64,000 bases of DNA from Deltaproteobacteria bacterium (lineage in GTDB: Bacteria > Myxococcota_A > Polyangia > Nannocystales > Nannocystaceae). A program made the position numbers and the translations under genes. The notes under the pieces are model-generated. The model made no database searches and was not told the origin of the DNA. It was given only the letters and a program-made list of their open reading frames with translations. Of the stretch, positions 8,886 through 19,000 are shown one piece after another. Location: positions 1,364,001-1,428,000 of the forward strand of contig JADJEE010000001.1 in assembly GCA_016709225.1 (NCBI GenBank). Direction: 5' to 3'. Within the stretch, counting starts at the first letter, position 1. The number at the start of each line of letters is the position of its first letter.

Positions 8886-9826
8886 GCGCGCGGGCCCCCG
8901 CGGCCCGCCGCACCGGCGCGCGCACGCTCGAAGGCGTCCGCGAGGCCGCGCGCGACCGCCAGCGCGCACGCGGTCTCCTTGACGTCGTGCACCCGCAGCA
9001 CCGCCGCGCCGCGCTCGACGGCAATCACCGCCGCGGTCACCGACGCGACCATGCGGTCGCTGCTGGCACTGGCGCCACCATCGGGTACCAGCGCGGCGAG
9101 GAAGCTCTTGCGGCTGGCACCGATCAACACGCCGCAGCCGGTGGCGGCCCGCAGCCAGCCAGACGCGGCCACCAGCGCGGCACTCTGCTCCGCGGTCTTG
9201 CCGAAGCCGATGCCGGGATCGACGAGGATCCGCGCCCGCGCGACGCCGGCCGCGACCGCGCGCTCGACGGTGTGCGCGAGCTCGTCGGCGACCTCGCCGA
9301 GCACGTCGGCGAAGCGGATGTCACGCTGCATGTCGCGTGGCTCGCCGCGCAGGTGGCCGACCACGAGGCCGGCGCGCGAGGCCGCGATCACGTCGAGCAT
9401 CGCGGGGTCGGCGAGCCCGCTGACGTCGTTCACGATCGCCGCGCCGGCGGCGATCGCCGCCGCCGCGACCTCGGCATGGCGGGTGTCGACGGAGACCGGC
9501 ACCGCGGTGAGCGTCGTGTCGCCGGCCAGGCGCTGCAGCAGCGGCAGCACCCGCGCCAGCTCGATCGCCGGCGACACCGGCTCGGCCCCCGGCCGCGTCG
9601 ACTCGCCACCGATGTCGAGCACGCTGGCCCCCTGCGCGACCAGCTGCTGGCACCGCCGCAGCGCCACGGTCACGTTCGGCGCGTCGCTGCCCTCGGCGAC
9701 CAGCTTGCCACCATCGTGGAAGCTGTCGGGCGTCAGGTTGACGACCGCCATCACGCGCGCGCGATCGAGGGACAGCTCACCCTTGGCGTGAGACCACGGC
9801 GGGCTGTGCTCGGGCGCTGCGTGCAC
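8882..9826 (-). CDS. folP: dihydropteroate synthase
   Basis: A 314-residue enzyme that joins dihydropterin pyrophosphate and p-aminobenzoate in folate synthesis. Motifs in order: MAVVNLTPDSFHDGG, LDIGGESTRPGAEPVS, VSVDTRHAEVA, IVNDVSGLADPAM, DPGIGFGKT, IGASRKSFLAAL and RVHDVKET. The start is placed at GTG 9826; the longer frame runs into the neighbouring regulator and is Arg/Ala-rich. It begins the coupled folP-cdaA-ybbR run, 58 bases after the regulator gene. Confidence 0.93.
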   Translation of the reverse strand: MHAAPEHSPPWSHAKGELSLDRARVMAVVNLTPDSFHDGGKLVAEGSDAPNVTVALRRCQQLVAQGASVLDIGGESTRPGAEPVSPAIELARVLPLLQRLAGDTTLTAVPVSVDTRHAEVAAAAIAAGAAIVNDVSGLADPAMLDVIAASRAGLVVGHLRGEPRDMQRDIRFADVLGEVADELAHTVERAVAAGVARARILVDPGIGFGKTAEQSAALVAASGWLRAATGCGVLIGASRKSFLAALVPDGGASASSDRMVASVTAAVIAVERGAAVLRVHDVKETACALAVARGLADAFERARAGAAGRGGPRA

Positions 9827-9884
9827 GGGGCGAATGGTAGCGCATCGCGGGGGCCGTGCGCGGCCCCCCACCCGCGCGCGCGGC

Positions 9885-11255
9885 TCAGTCGTCGTCGCTG
9901 CGGCCGCGGCCCCACTGCTTGGCATCGATGCCATAGCGGCGCAACAGCTTGTGCAGGTACTTGCGGTCCATGTCGGCCTCCCGCGCGGCGCGCGAGATGT
10001 TGCCCTCGGCGCGCTGCATCAGCCACGCGAGGTAAGCCTCCTCGAACAACTCGACCGCCCGCTCCTTCTGCTCGCGGAAGGTGAGCGTGGGATCGAAGTC
10101 GATCTGCTCGCTCGAGCCCTGCGGCTTCTTGCCGGTGGTGATGAGGTCGATGACGCCCGTCGGCGACAGATAGGCGCTGCGCTCGACCACGTTGCGCAGC
10201 TCGCGGACGTTGCCCGGCCAGTCGTAGCCCACCAGTCGCGCCATCGCTTCGGCGTCCGGTGGCTTCCACATGCCGGCCGGGAGTCTGCGCGAGAAGTGCT
10301 CGATGAGCAGCGGGATGTCCTCCCGTCGCTCGCGCACAGGGGGAATCGTCGCGGCCACCACCGCGAGCCGGAAGTAGAGGTCTTCGCGGAACTCGCCGGC
10401 CTCGACCTGCTCGCGCAGGTGGCGGTGGGTCGCCGCGATCACGCGGATGTCGAAGTCGACCTCGTCGGTACCACCGACCCGCCGCAGCCGCCGGGTCTCG
10501 AGCACGCGCAAGAGCTTGGGCTGCAGATCCTTGGGCAGCTCGCCGATCTCGTCCAGGAACACCGTGCCCTTGTCGGCGAGCTCGAACGCGCCCTGGCGAC
10601 GTTGGTGCGCGCCGGTGAACGAGCCCTTCTCGTGGCCGAACAGCTCGCTCTCGATGAGGTTCGGTGCGACCGCGCCGCAGTCGACCACCACGAACGGGCC
10701 ATCGCGTCGCGGCGACATCTGGTGCACCGCGCGGGCGATCAGATCCTTGCCGGTACCGGTCTCGCCCTCGAGCAGGATCGTCACATCGGTGCCGGCGACC
10801 CGCTCGAGCACGCCGAAGATCTTGCGCATCGCGAGGCTACGACCGATGACGTCGACGAAGCGCTCGCTCTCGCTGGGCAGCAGCTCGGCCCGCGCATCCC
10901 GGGGCAGGAACCGCATCTGCACCTTGCCGATGCCGAGCACGTCGCCGGGCTTGAGGAACGCATCGGTGATCCGCGCGTTGTCGATGAAGCTGCCGTTGGT
11001 CGAGCTCTTGTCGGTGACGCGGTAGGCGTCGCCTTCGCGGCGGATCTCCGCGTGCACGCGACTGACGGAATCGTCGGGCAGCACCACGTCGCACGAGCGC
11101 GACTTGCCGATGGTGATGCTGTCGCTGGTGATCTCGATGTCGCGACCTCGCAGCTCGCCGCTCAGCACCACCAGGCGGTATCCGAGGTGACGCAGCGGGT
11201 GCTGGTCCTCGTGCAACACCGTCGACTCGACGCGATCCTCTCTACGTTCTGACAC
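9885..11255 (-). CDS. FHA-domain sigma54-dependent activator
   Basis: A 456-residue enhancer-binding protein. An FHA domain (about 25-118: TIGKSRSCDVVLPDDSVSRV, STNGSFID) replaces the usual receiver. The AAA+ domain (about 135-370) has Walker A GETGTGKD (163-170), the sigma54-contact loop GSFTGA (211-216, Ser replacing the common Ala), Walker B GTVFLDEIGEL and the arginine finger FREDLYFRLAVV. A Fis-type helix-turn-helix lies near 420-445. FHA domains read phosphothreonine, so Ser/Thr kinase control is likely. This architecture is abundant in myxobacteria. It is divergent from the motility-type operon at 11586 and could control it, but that is inference. The start is GTG, 7 bases after a possible -10 (TAGCGT). 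Confidence 0.92.
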   Translation of the reverse strand: MSERREDRVESTVLHEDQHPLRHLGYRLVVLSGELRGRDIEITSDSITIGKSRSCDVVLPDDSVSRVHAEIRREGDAYRVTDKSSTNGSFIDNARITDAFLKPGDVLGIGKVQMRFLPRDARAELLPSESERFVDVIGRSLAMRKIFGVLERVAGTDVTILLEGETGTGKDLIARAVHQMSPRRDGPFVVVDCGAVAPNLIESELFGHEKGSFTGAHQRRQGAFELADKGTVFLDEIGELPKDLQPKLLRVLETRRLRRVGGTDEVDFDIRVIAATHRHLREQVEAGEFREDLYFRLAVVAATIPPVRERREDIPLLIEHFSRRLPAGMWKPPDAEAMARLVGYDWPGNVRELRNVVERSAYLSPTGVIDLITTGKKPQGSSEQIDFDPTLTFREQKERAVELFEEAYLAWLMQRAEGNISRAAREADMDRKYLHKLLRRYGIDAKQWGRGRSDDD

Positions 11256-11585
11256 TCGGCCTACGCTAGCAGAGCGCCTGCGTCCACACGATGGGGTATG
11301 TGGGCGACGTCTGGGGGGCCGCAGGCCTCAAAGCCGGCACGGCGGTGCCGCGCGAGTGAAGGTTGTGGTCGATCCTGCGACGTCGCGATCGCGCAATGCT
11401 TGCCTCGGTCGGTCCGGGTGATCGTGCGGCGGTCCGCCGTGTGCCCCCCAAGTCGGCGGCGCGATCACCTGCACGGGTGGACGCGTTGACGCGCAAAGCA
11501 TCGCGCCGCTACGATCGCGACCGTCCAAGCGCGCGTGCACGTCCGCTCGAGAAACCCTCGCCCGTCGGCGAGTCCGAGGCCCGGG
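11256..11585. other. divergent intergenic region (330 bp)
   Basis: This is the space between the FHA activator (minus) and the motility-type operon (plus). It holds the forward promoter at 11486-11515 and a short inverted repeat CGGCAC-4-GTGCCG (11335-11350) that could be an operator. No convincing GG-N10-GC sigma54 element was found near either gene. Confidence 0.5.
11486..11515 (+). promoter_or_regulatory. sigma70-type promoter of the glt-like operon
   Basis: TTGACG (11486-11491) and TACGAT (11510-11515) are 18 bp apart, giving a start near 11522 and a leader of about 65 bases before the ATG at 11586. It has the same spacing and -10 as the promoter at 560-589. Confidence 0.55.
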
Positions 11586-12509
11586 ATGTCGCCGCGCGCG
11601 ACCGTCCCGGGCTTCGTCGCGTGTTGGCTCGTGGCCGCGGTGCCGACCTCCGCGGCCGCGCACGCCCACCGCGACGACGCGTCGCGCGACTGCGAGGCGG
11701 CGCCGACCGAGCCCACCGCGGCCGGCGACACGGTCACCGACCCCGCCGCGTCGACGCCGACGTCCGACGCCGGGGCCCCGGACGAAGCGCCCAGTGATGC
11801 GCCCGTCGATCCCGTCGAGCTCGGTGCCGGGCCCGACACGCCGCAGGTCGAGACGCCACCCGACTCGGCTGCCGCGGCGCTCGGCCGTACGCCGCGGCGG
11901 GTGAAGTGCCTCGACGAGAGCCTCATCGACGAGTTCGGTCGCGCCAGCGTCCGCAAGGGCGTACAGCCCCGTGACTTCCGCAAGGCCAAGCGAGTGGTGC
12001 TCTCGCTGTTCGGCGGCGTCCGAGGCGGCGACCTCACCGACACGCAGTGGCAGGCCGGCGGCAGCATCGGCTTCTGGCCCTTCGAGGCCTTCGGCTTCGA
12101 CGCCGAGTTCCGGCTCACGCCGATGACACTGCGGATCGAGCGGGCCGCCACCAGCTTCACGCAGGAGAACCGCTTCCCCGACGGCGTGCGTCGCAACCTC
12201 TCCTACGCCGCGATCGGCCACCTGTTGTTCTCGCCGATCCACACCAAGTTGCGCGCGCGCGGCGATCGCATCGTGCACGGCGACTTCGTGCTGCAGGGGG
12301 GCGCCGGCGCCATCCTGCACGACACCGTGCAGGCGGCCGCGTTCGACGTCGGCATGAGCCTCTACCTGTTTCCGACCTCGTTCCTGTCGGTGCGCTTCGA
12401 TCTCACCGATCGGATCTACGCCCAGGAGGCGATCGGCAGCCGACGCATCACCAACGACCTCGTCTTCTCTGCCGGCGTGGGCTTCTGGATCCCGCCGCGC
12501 CGCCGCTAG
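11586..12509 (+). CDS. outer-membrane beta-barrel protein, GltA/GltB type
   Basis: A 307-residue protein with a signal peptide (VPGFVACWLVAAVPTSAAAHA) and an acidic Pro/Thr linker to about residue 100. A barrel follows with alternating hydrophobic strands (VVLSLFGGVRGGDL, LSYAAIGHLLFSPI, GGAGAILHDTV) and the terminal strands NDLVFSAGVGFWIPP. The next gene encodes a paralogue with the same strand order and ending, as GltA and GltB do in Myxococcus, where they form an outer-membrane part of the gliding/adhesion complex. The family assignment is by architecture and neighbourhood. It is the first gene after the promoter; a longer frame from 11535 lacks signal character. Confidence 0.7.
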   Translation: MSPRATVPGFVACWLVAAVPTSAAAHAHRDDASRDCEAAPTEPTAAGDTVTDPAASTPTSDAGAPDEAPSDAPVDPVELGAGPDTPQVETPPDSAAAALGRTPRRVKCLDESLIDEFGRASVRKGVQPRDFRKAKRVVLSLFGGVRGGDLTDTQWQAGGSIGFWPFEAFGFDAEFRLTPMTLRIERAATSFTQENRFPDGVRRNLSYAAIGHLLFSPIHTKLRARGDRIVHGDFVLQGGAGAILHDTVQAAAFDVGMSLYLFPTSFLSVRFDLTDRIYAQEAIGSRRITNDLVFSAGVGFWIPPRRR

Positions 12510-12514
12510 TCACC

Positions 12515-13303
12515 ATGCTCGCCCCGCTGCTCACGCTCGCGCTCGCGACGGCCCCCGAGGCCGACGCGCAGGCCTGTGCGAAATCCGCCACCGAGGCGAC
12601 CGCAACCGCCACCACCACGACCCCCCGGCGACGCGGCCGTCGTGGCCGCGATCGCGACGCGCCCACGTCCGCCGCGGCTGCCCCGGTCGGGGTCCCGGGC
12701 CAGCCCGGCGAGTGCGTCGACGCCACGCTGCAGGAACAGCTGCTGGCGAAGCGCCGCTTCCGACTCACGCGCGACCGTTTGTTCGTGAAGGCCCTGCGCC
12801 ACGAGCTGACCCTGAACGGTGGCTACTACGTCAGCGACCTCTTCGACTCCACCTTCACGCTCGGCGGCCAGTACACCTTCTTCATGTCGGAGAACTTCGG
12901 CACCGAACTGAGCGTGTCGTGGTCCCGCCTGCGCACCAGCGTGCTCGACACCATCGAGGGCGCCAATGCGTTCGCGATCGACCTCGGGCGCCCCGACGTC
13001 GTGCGGGCCTTCGGTAGCCTCACGTGGTCGCCGCTGTACGGCAAGCTGCGGCTGGTCGCAGCGTCGATCTGGCGCTACGACCTCTACCTGCTCGCGGGCC
13101 CCGGCGTGGTGGTCGATCCGCTGAGCTTCGGCGCGGCCGGCAACTTCGGTCTCGGCTTCCGGGTGTTCCTCCACCAGGCCGTCGCGCTGCGCTTCGAGGT
13201 GCGCGACTACCTGTACCGCCAAGAGCTGCTCTCGGAGTCGTTCTACGTCAACGACCTCGCCTTCACCACCGGCTTGTCCGTGCTGCTGCCCACGAGGAAC
13301 TGA
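12515..13303 (+). CDS. outer-membrane beta-barrel protein, paralogue of the preceding gene
   Basis: A 262-residue protein with a signal peptide (MLAPLLTLALATAPEADA), an Arg/Thr-rich low-complexity linker (about 28-60) and a barrel. The strands include LTLNGGYYVSDLF, TLGGQYTFFMSENFGTELSV, LRLVAASIWRYDLYLLAGPG and the closing NDLAFTTGLSVLLPT. It aligns by eye with the C-terminal half of the preceding barrel. It lies 5 bp downstream of that gene, so the two are probably co-translated. The likely role is GltA/GltB-like pairing in the outer membrane. The ATG at 12515 is the first start after the previous stop that begins a signal peptide. Confidence 0.7.
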   Translation: MLAPLLTLALATAPEADAQACAKSATEATATATTTTPRRRGRRGRDRDAPTSAAAAPVGVPGQPGECVDATLQEQLLAKRRFRLTRDRLFVKALRHELTLNGGYYVSDLFDSTFTLGGQYTFFMSENFGTELSVSWSRLRTSVLDTIEGANAFAIDLGRPDVVRAFGSLTWSPLYGKLRLVAASIWRYDLYLLAGPGVVVDPLSFGAAGNFGLGFRVFLHQAVALRFEVRDYLYRQELLSESFYVNDLAFTTGLSVLLPTRN

Positions 13304-13306
13304 CAC

Positions 13307-14101
13307 ATGACCCGAGCCTGCCCACTGGTCGTGTCCGCGTTGTCGTGCCTTCTCACCGCGGTGACGGTGCACGCGGCGGCGCCGGCCAAACCCGGCAAGC
13401 CCGGTGTCGCCGCGACGACGACCGCCACCACGGAAGCTCCGCCAGCAGTCGCCGAGCCGCCGGCGAGCGAGCCCGCGGCGCCGACCGAGGAGGTCCCCGC
13501 CGAGCCGATCGCCACGCCCGACGAAGCCGCGACCGAGCCCGAGCCCGCCGCCGATGCCGTCGATCCCAGCGCGGTCGCGGCCCTGCAGGCGCAGGCCCGC
13601 GAGCTCCGCGACGCGCTCTTCAAGGCCCGAGGCCGCGTGTCGCTGGTGGCGTCGAAGCTCTTCACCACCCGCGTCGGTCTGCAGCTGCGCAGCAACCTCG
13701 AGCGCTTCTACGAGGTCACCGATCTGACGCTGCGGGTCGACGGCGCGCCGGTCTACGTGCAAGCGAAGGGATTGCCGCAGACCGAGGGCAACCTCTTCGA
13801 GGTGTTCGCGGCCCCGGGCTCCCACGAGCTCGCCGTATCGGCCAACCTGGTGGCCCGTAGGGATGCGACCTACAAGCTTCGCATCGACTACGCGATCTGG
13901 TTCGCGGTCGACACCGACATGGTGGTTTCCACGAAGCTGCTGCTGCGAGAAACTGGCGACATGTGGCGCTTCGCCCAGAAGCGGCGCGGACACAGCGACC
14001 TGCGCGTGCGCCTGCGTGCGAAGAGCAAGTCGACGGCCAAGCGCGGCGCCGCCTCGGCGCGCGCGTCGGGTTCGGTGTCGACGAAAGGCAAGGCGCCGTG
14101 A
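13307..14101 (+). CDS. periplasmic protein of the glt-like operon, unknown
   Basis: A 264-residue protein with a signal peptide (VVSALSCLLTAVTVHA) and a Pro/Ala/Glu-rich linker to about 85. A compact domain follows (about 90-225: ELRDALFKARGRVSLVASKL, EVTDLTLRVDGAPVY, GSHELAVSANLVARRDATY). The tail is very basic, rich in Lys/Arg/Ser. The middle resembles a PEGA-like beta sandwich, suggesting an envelope-binding role. No M. xanthus Glt counterpart was recognised with confidence. Spacing is 3 bp to the previous gene and its stop overlaps the next start (GTGA). Confidence 0.65.
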   Translation: MTRACPLVVSALSCLLTAVTVHAAAPAKPGKPGVAATTTATTEAPPAVAEPPASEPAAPTEEVPAEPIATPDEAATEPEPAADAVDPSAVAALQAQARELRDALFKARGRVSLVASKLFTTRVGLQLRSNLERFYEVTDLTLRVDGAPVYVQAKGLPQTEGNLFEVFAAPGSHELAVSANLVARRDATYKLRIDYAIWFAVDTDMVVSTKLLLRETGDMWRFAQKRRGHSDLRVRLRAKSKSTAKRGAASARASGSVSTKGKAP

Positions 14102-16080
14102 TCGCGTGGTGGCTGGTCGCGCAGGCGCTGTGGTCGTGGTCGCCGGCGGCCGACGACGCTGCGACCACGCGCGCCGACGTGCCCACCGCCGCGCCCGCGA
14201 GCACGCCGTCGCGACCGAGCCTGCTCGATCCACGCCTGCAGGCGCTCTACGGCCAGCTCACCGCCGCGGGCCTCACCGATGATCGCGAGGCCACGCTGCC
14301 GGCGTACACCGCTGCGCTCGCCGACGCCCAGGATCGCTACGTGCGTGGCGACGTGCTGGGCAGCGCGCTGGCGCTGTACGATCTCGTCGCCAACCCGCGG
14401 TGGTCGGCATTCGCCGAGACCCCCGAGGCCAGCTCGGCGCACTACCACCTGGGGATGTCGCTGGCGGCCTGGGGCGCCGAGGCGACCGCCCAGGCCGCGT
14501 TCGCGCAGGTGCTCGCGCGCGGCCCCGAGGACCCCTACTTCACACCCGCGCTGCGACGCCACGTCGACCTCGGCCTGGCGAGCAAGGACTTCGTGCTCGC
14601 GCTCGCCGACCTCGATCGCGACCTCGCGCCGGGCGGCAAGCCCATCACGCTGCGCGACGAGGATCTCGACGAGCGCGAGTACCTCGCGGCGCGGGCGGAA
14701 GGTCAGCGCGGTGAGCTCGACGCCGCGCTGACCTCGTACGCGGCCGTCGGCGCGCGTAGCCGCTTCCACAGCGCTGCACGCTACCTGCAGGGCCTGGTCT
14801 ACGCCCAGCGCAAGCAGTTCCGCGCCGCCGAGTCGGCGTTCTGCGACGTCATCGGCGGCAAGGATCAGAAGACCGAGGCGTACTACGTCGATCGTCGCTA
14901 CTTCCCGGTCCGCGATCTGGCGCAGCTCGGGCTCGGTCGCATCGCCCACGAGGAGGGCCGCAACGGCCACGCGTTCTACCACTACTTCAGCGTGCCGCAG
15001 GACTCCGACGAGCTCTCCCACGCGCTGTTCGAGTCGGCGTGGACGATGGCCGAGGCCGGTGAGTACGCGATCGCCCGCGACCTGCTCGCCGAGCTCCGCG
15101 AGCGCTTCCCCGACGCGCCGCAGACGGTCGAGGCGCGGCTGCTGGCGGCGCTGCTGCAGCTCTACGACTGCGACTTCCGCGGCGCCGAGGGCGAGTTCAC
15201 CCGCTTCATCGACGACCTCGCGCCGGTGGGCGACCACATCGCCGAGATCCGCAAGGACCCCGAGCAGCTGCTTGCGCTGCACCGCGAGCTGTCGCGCCTG
15301 CGTCGCGGCGACACCATGGGCGGTGAGCTGGTCGAGCACCGGCTGCTGCTCTCGATGATGGATGAGGATCCCGCGTACGTGCGCCTCGGCCACCAGGCCG
15401 ACGTGCTGCGCGCAGAGGCCTCGTTCGCCGACGCGCTCGACGGTGAGCTCGCGCGCCTGACCACCCGCCTGGGCGATACCAAGACGGCGACCCGTCGCGC
15501 GCCCGAGGGCGACGCGCTCGACGTGCTCGCCGAGGCCGACCGACTGCAGCGCGGCATCGCCGGCCTCGAGGCGCAGATCCGTCAGGTCCGCGCGGCGGGG
15601 GCCGACGCCGCGGCCACCGATGCGTTGGTGCAGGAGGCCGCGGGCCTGCGCGAGCGCCTGCGAACGCTACGACGCGACGCCACGGCAGTCGTGCGCACCA
15701 CCCCGGGGGTCGGCGCCGCAGTGACCGGCGGGCTGTCGACCGCGCTCACCGACGAGCGCCGCTACGTACTCTCACTGCGCAGCGGCGCGCTGGCGCTCGC
15801 CGATCGACTCGACGCGCAGGCGGCCGGGGTCGCGAGCGCACGGCTCGGCAAGCTCTCGCGGCGCATCGACGACATGCTCGGCGAGGCCCGCATGGGCCGC
15901 ATCGACGCCGTGCTCGGGGCCAAGAAGAAGCTCGAGATCGAGGTCCGCGACATGGCCGCGGGCCGCTTCCCGCCCGAGCTGTTCGGCAAGCTGCAGATCG
16001 AGGGCCTGGTCGGCGACGACGAGGAGTTCTGGCCCTACCAGGGCGAGTACTGGGCCGACGAATACGAGGGCTACCGATGA
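14098..16080 (+). CDS. gltC: TPR protein, probable GltC homologue
   Basis: A 660-residue exported protein starting at GTG inside the previous stop, with a short hydrophobic N-terminus (VIAWWLVAQALW). Helical TPR-type repeats run from about 70 to 430 (SALALYDLVANPRW, HYHLGMSLAAWG, RAESAFCDVIGG-like blocks). A long coiled-coil region lies at about 440-600, and an acidic aromatic C-terminus reads EFWPYQGEYWADEYEGYR. Size, order and neighbours fit GltC, a periplasmic TPR component of the Myxococcus gliding complex. The identity rests on architecture, not alignment. The stop overlaps the next gene by 4 bp. Confidence 0.62.
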   Translation: MIAWWLVAQALWSWSPAADDAATTRADVPTAAPASTPSRPSLLDPRLQALYGQLTAAGLTDDREATLPAYTAALADAQDRYVRGDVLGSALALYDLVANPRWSAFAETPEASSAHYHLGMSLAAWGAEATAQAAFAQVLARGPEDPYFTPALRRHVDLGLASKDFVLALADLDRDLAPGGKPITLRDEDLDEREYLAARAEGQRGELDAALTSYAAVGARSRFHSAARYLQGLVYAQRKQFRAAESAFCDVIGGKDQKTEAYYVDRRYFPVRDLAQLGLGRIAHEEGRNGHAFYHYFSVPQDSDELSHALFESAWTMAEAGEYAIARDLLAELRERFPDAPQTVEARLLAALLQLYDCDFRGAEGEFTRFIDDLAPVGDHIAEIRKDPEQLLALHRELSRLRRGDTMGGELVEHRLLLSMMDEDPAYVRLGHQADVLRAEASFADALDGELARLTTRLGDTKTATRRAPEGDALDVLAEADRLQRGIAGLEAQIRQVRAAGADAAATDALVQEAAGLRERLRTLRRDATAVVRTTPGVGAAVTGGLSTALTDERRYVLSLRSGALALADRLDAQAAGVASARLGKLSRRIDDMLGEARMGRIDAVLGAKKKLEIEVRDMAAGRFPPELFGKLQIEGLVGDDEEFWPYQGEYWADEYEGYR

Positions 16081-19000
16081 CGGGCGGACGCGCCGCGCTC
16101 ACGCTCGCCGTCGCGCTCGGGCTGCTGCCCGCGTCGGCGTGGGCCCGTGGCAGCGCACCGGCGGAGCGATCCGCCGCGCGCAGCGGCGGCGCCACGAGGG
16201 CCGCGGCCGCCGCCCCCGAGCCGTCGAACAAGCGTCGTGGCCGTGGACGCAAGGCCGCCGCCCCCGACGACACCCCACCGCCGCTGACCTCGTACCAGCT
16301 CGAGCTCGAGCTGCGCACGCGCGAGGGCCAGATCACCGTCGATCGCAAGCGTGGCATCGCGCTGCTCGAGGAGTTCATCACCAAGCACGCCGACAATCGT
16401 GCGATGCCCGAGGCGCTCTACCGCCTGGCCGCGCTCTACTGGGAGCGCAGCCAGGAGCAGTTCCTCACCGCGATGGGCAGCTGGGCGGATGCCGTCGATG
16501 GCTGTCGCGACGCGCCGGAGACCTGCCCCGACGGTCCGCCCGCGGAGCCGGTGCTCGACCTCGCGAGCGCGCAGACCATCTACGTGCGACTCATCCGCGA
16601 CTACCCGAGCTTCCGCAAGCTCGACACGGTGCGCTACCTCTACGCGTTCTCGCTGCGCGATCAGGGCCACACCGACGCCGCGCAGGCGCAGTTCTGGGCC
16701 ATCATCAAGAAGCACCCTGGCTCGAGCTTCGTGCCCGATGCGTGGCTCGCCATCGGCGATCATCGTTTCTACGCCGGCACCGACTGGAACGCGGCGCTCG
16801 AGGCCTATGGCCACGTGCTCGAGCACCCCGACAGCGACCCCTACGCGATGGCGCTCTTCAAGACCGCGTGGTGCCACTGGAAGCTGGGTCAGAGCGCCGA
16901 GGCGGTGAAGCGGTTCAAGCAGGTGCTCGATCAGGGCGCCGAACCCGAGACCGATGACGCCAGTCGCAAGCGCCTCGCCGACCTGCGCGAGGAAGCGCTC
17001 GAGTACCTCGTGCAGGTGCTGAGCGAAGACGAGAAGAACACCCCCAAGGACATCTACGACTTCCTGGCCTCGATCGACGGCTCGCAGTACTCCCGCAAGG
17101 TGCTGGTGCGGCTCGGCGAGGCCTACGAGGCCCAGACCCGCTACGACAAGTCGGTGCCGACCTGGCGCTTCCTCATCGAGCTCGACACATCGCACGTCGA
17201 TGCCGCGGATTTCGAGCTGCACGTGGTCGCGGGCCTGCGCGGCGACGGCAAGCTCGCGCCGGCGCTCGATGAGCTCGGCGTGATCCATCAGCGCTACGGC
17301 CTGGGCACCCCGTGGGCCAAGGCCCACCCCAAGGCCGCGCGCGCCGCCCACGAGGACGCCTCGGGGCTGCTGTTCGACTTCGGGCGCTCGATCCACGAGG
17401 GCGCGCAGGCGGCCGAGAAGGACACCAAGGTGCCCGACAAGGAGCGCTACGCCCTGGCGGCGCGTGCCTACGACGATTTCATCACGCGCTACCCCAGCGA
17501 GCCCAACGCGGTCGAGGTCTCCTACCTCGCCGGCGACATCTACTTCTTCAAGCTCGGCCAGGCCGAGCGCGCTGGCGATGCCTACCTGCGCGTCGGCGAG
17601 TCGGCCCCGGTCGGCGCGCTCCACCACGACGCGTTGCTGGCGGCGATCGGTGCCTACGAGCAGGCCATCGCGCAGGCGCCGGCCGGCACCGCCGCGACCG
17701 CACCAGTCACCGCTGCTTCGGCGCCGATCGGCACCGCAGCAACCGACGGCACCGCAGCGGGCGGCAGTGCAGTGGGCGGCGCGGCCGCGACCGCCGAGAC
17801 CTCGCCCGAGGCGGCCGCCGACGCGACCCGCTACAGCCCGCTCGAGCGCAAGTTCATCCGCGCGGTCGATCTGTTCTCGTCACTGTTCCCCGACGACGAG
17901 CAAAACGGCGCGGTGCTCTACGCGCTGGGCGACTTCTTCTACAACCGCGGCGACTACGACGGCGCAGTGCAGCGCTACGGCAAGCTCGTGGTCGATCACC
18001 CCGCCGATGGCAACGCCGGGGCCGCCGGCGATCGCATCCTCGAGAGCCTGCAGAAGGCCGCGGACTACGACAACATCGAGCTGTGGGCCGGCAAGCTCAA
18101 GGCCACCAAGTCGTTCGCCGCGCCCGAGGAGCAAGCACGGCTCGATCGCATCATCGTCGACAGCTTGCTCAAGCAGGGCGACACCCTGGTCGAGCGCGGC
18201 TACGCGGCGCGCGGCGCCAGCTACTACCTGCGGGTCGCCGCCGAACACCCGCGCCACGACAAGGCACCGCTGGCGCTGTCCAACGCCGGTGCCGCGCTCG
18301 AGCGCGCGCGCAAGCCCCAGGCCGCCACCGAGATCTACGAGCGACTCGCAAAGGACTACCCCAAGAGCCCGCAAGCCGCCGAGGCGACGCTGGTGGTCGC
18401 CCACGTGTTCGAGAACATGGGGGACTACGAGCGCGCCGCGCAACGCTACGACGGCCTGGTCGAGCGCTACCCCAAGCATGCCGGCCGCGCCGAAGCGCTC
18501 TACAACGCCGGCGTGCTCTACGAGGGGCTCGGGCAGACCAAGCTCGCCGCTGCCCGCTACGCCACCTACGCCAAGCAGTTCCCCGGCGAGTCCGACAGCC
18601 TGCAGGTCGAGCTGCGCGCGGGCCTCGTCCAGGCCCGGGCCGGTGACCACAAGGCCGCCATCGCGACGCTCTCGAAGTTCGTCGATCGCCACGGCAGCGC
18701 GCCCGAAGCCGTGGTCGCCAACACACAGCTCGGCAAGTCGCTCATCGCCGTGTCGCGCTTCAAGGACGCCGACAAGGCGCTGGCCAAGGCCGCGAAGTCC
18801 GGCCGCACCGCCGAGGGCCCCGCGCGGGTCGCCGGCGCCGAGGCGAGGTACCTGCAGGGCGAGCTCATCTACCGCGAGTTCGAGGCGCAGAAGCTCGACC
18901 CCAAGCCGAGCAAGCTCGGCGCGAGCCTCGATCGCAAGGCCAAGCTGTTGGGCTCGGCGAAGGATGTCTACCTCGACGTACTGGCCTACTCGACCGCGGA

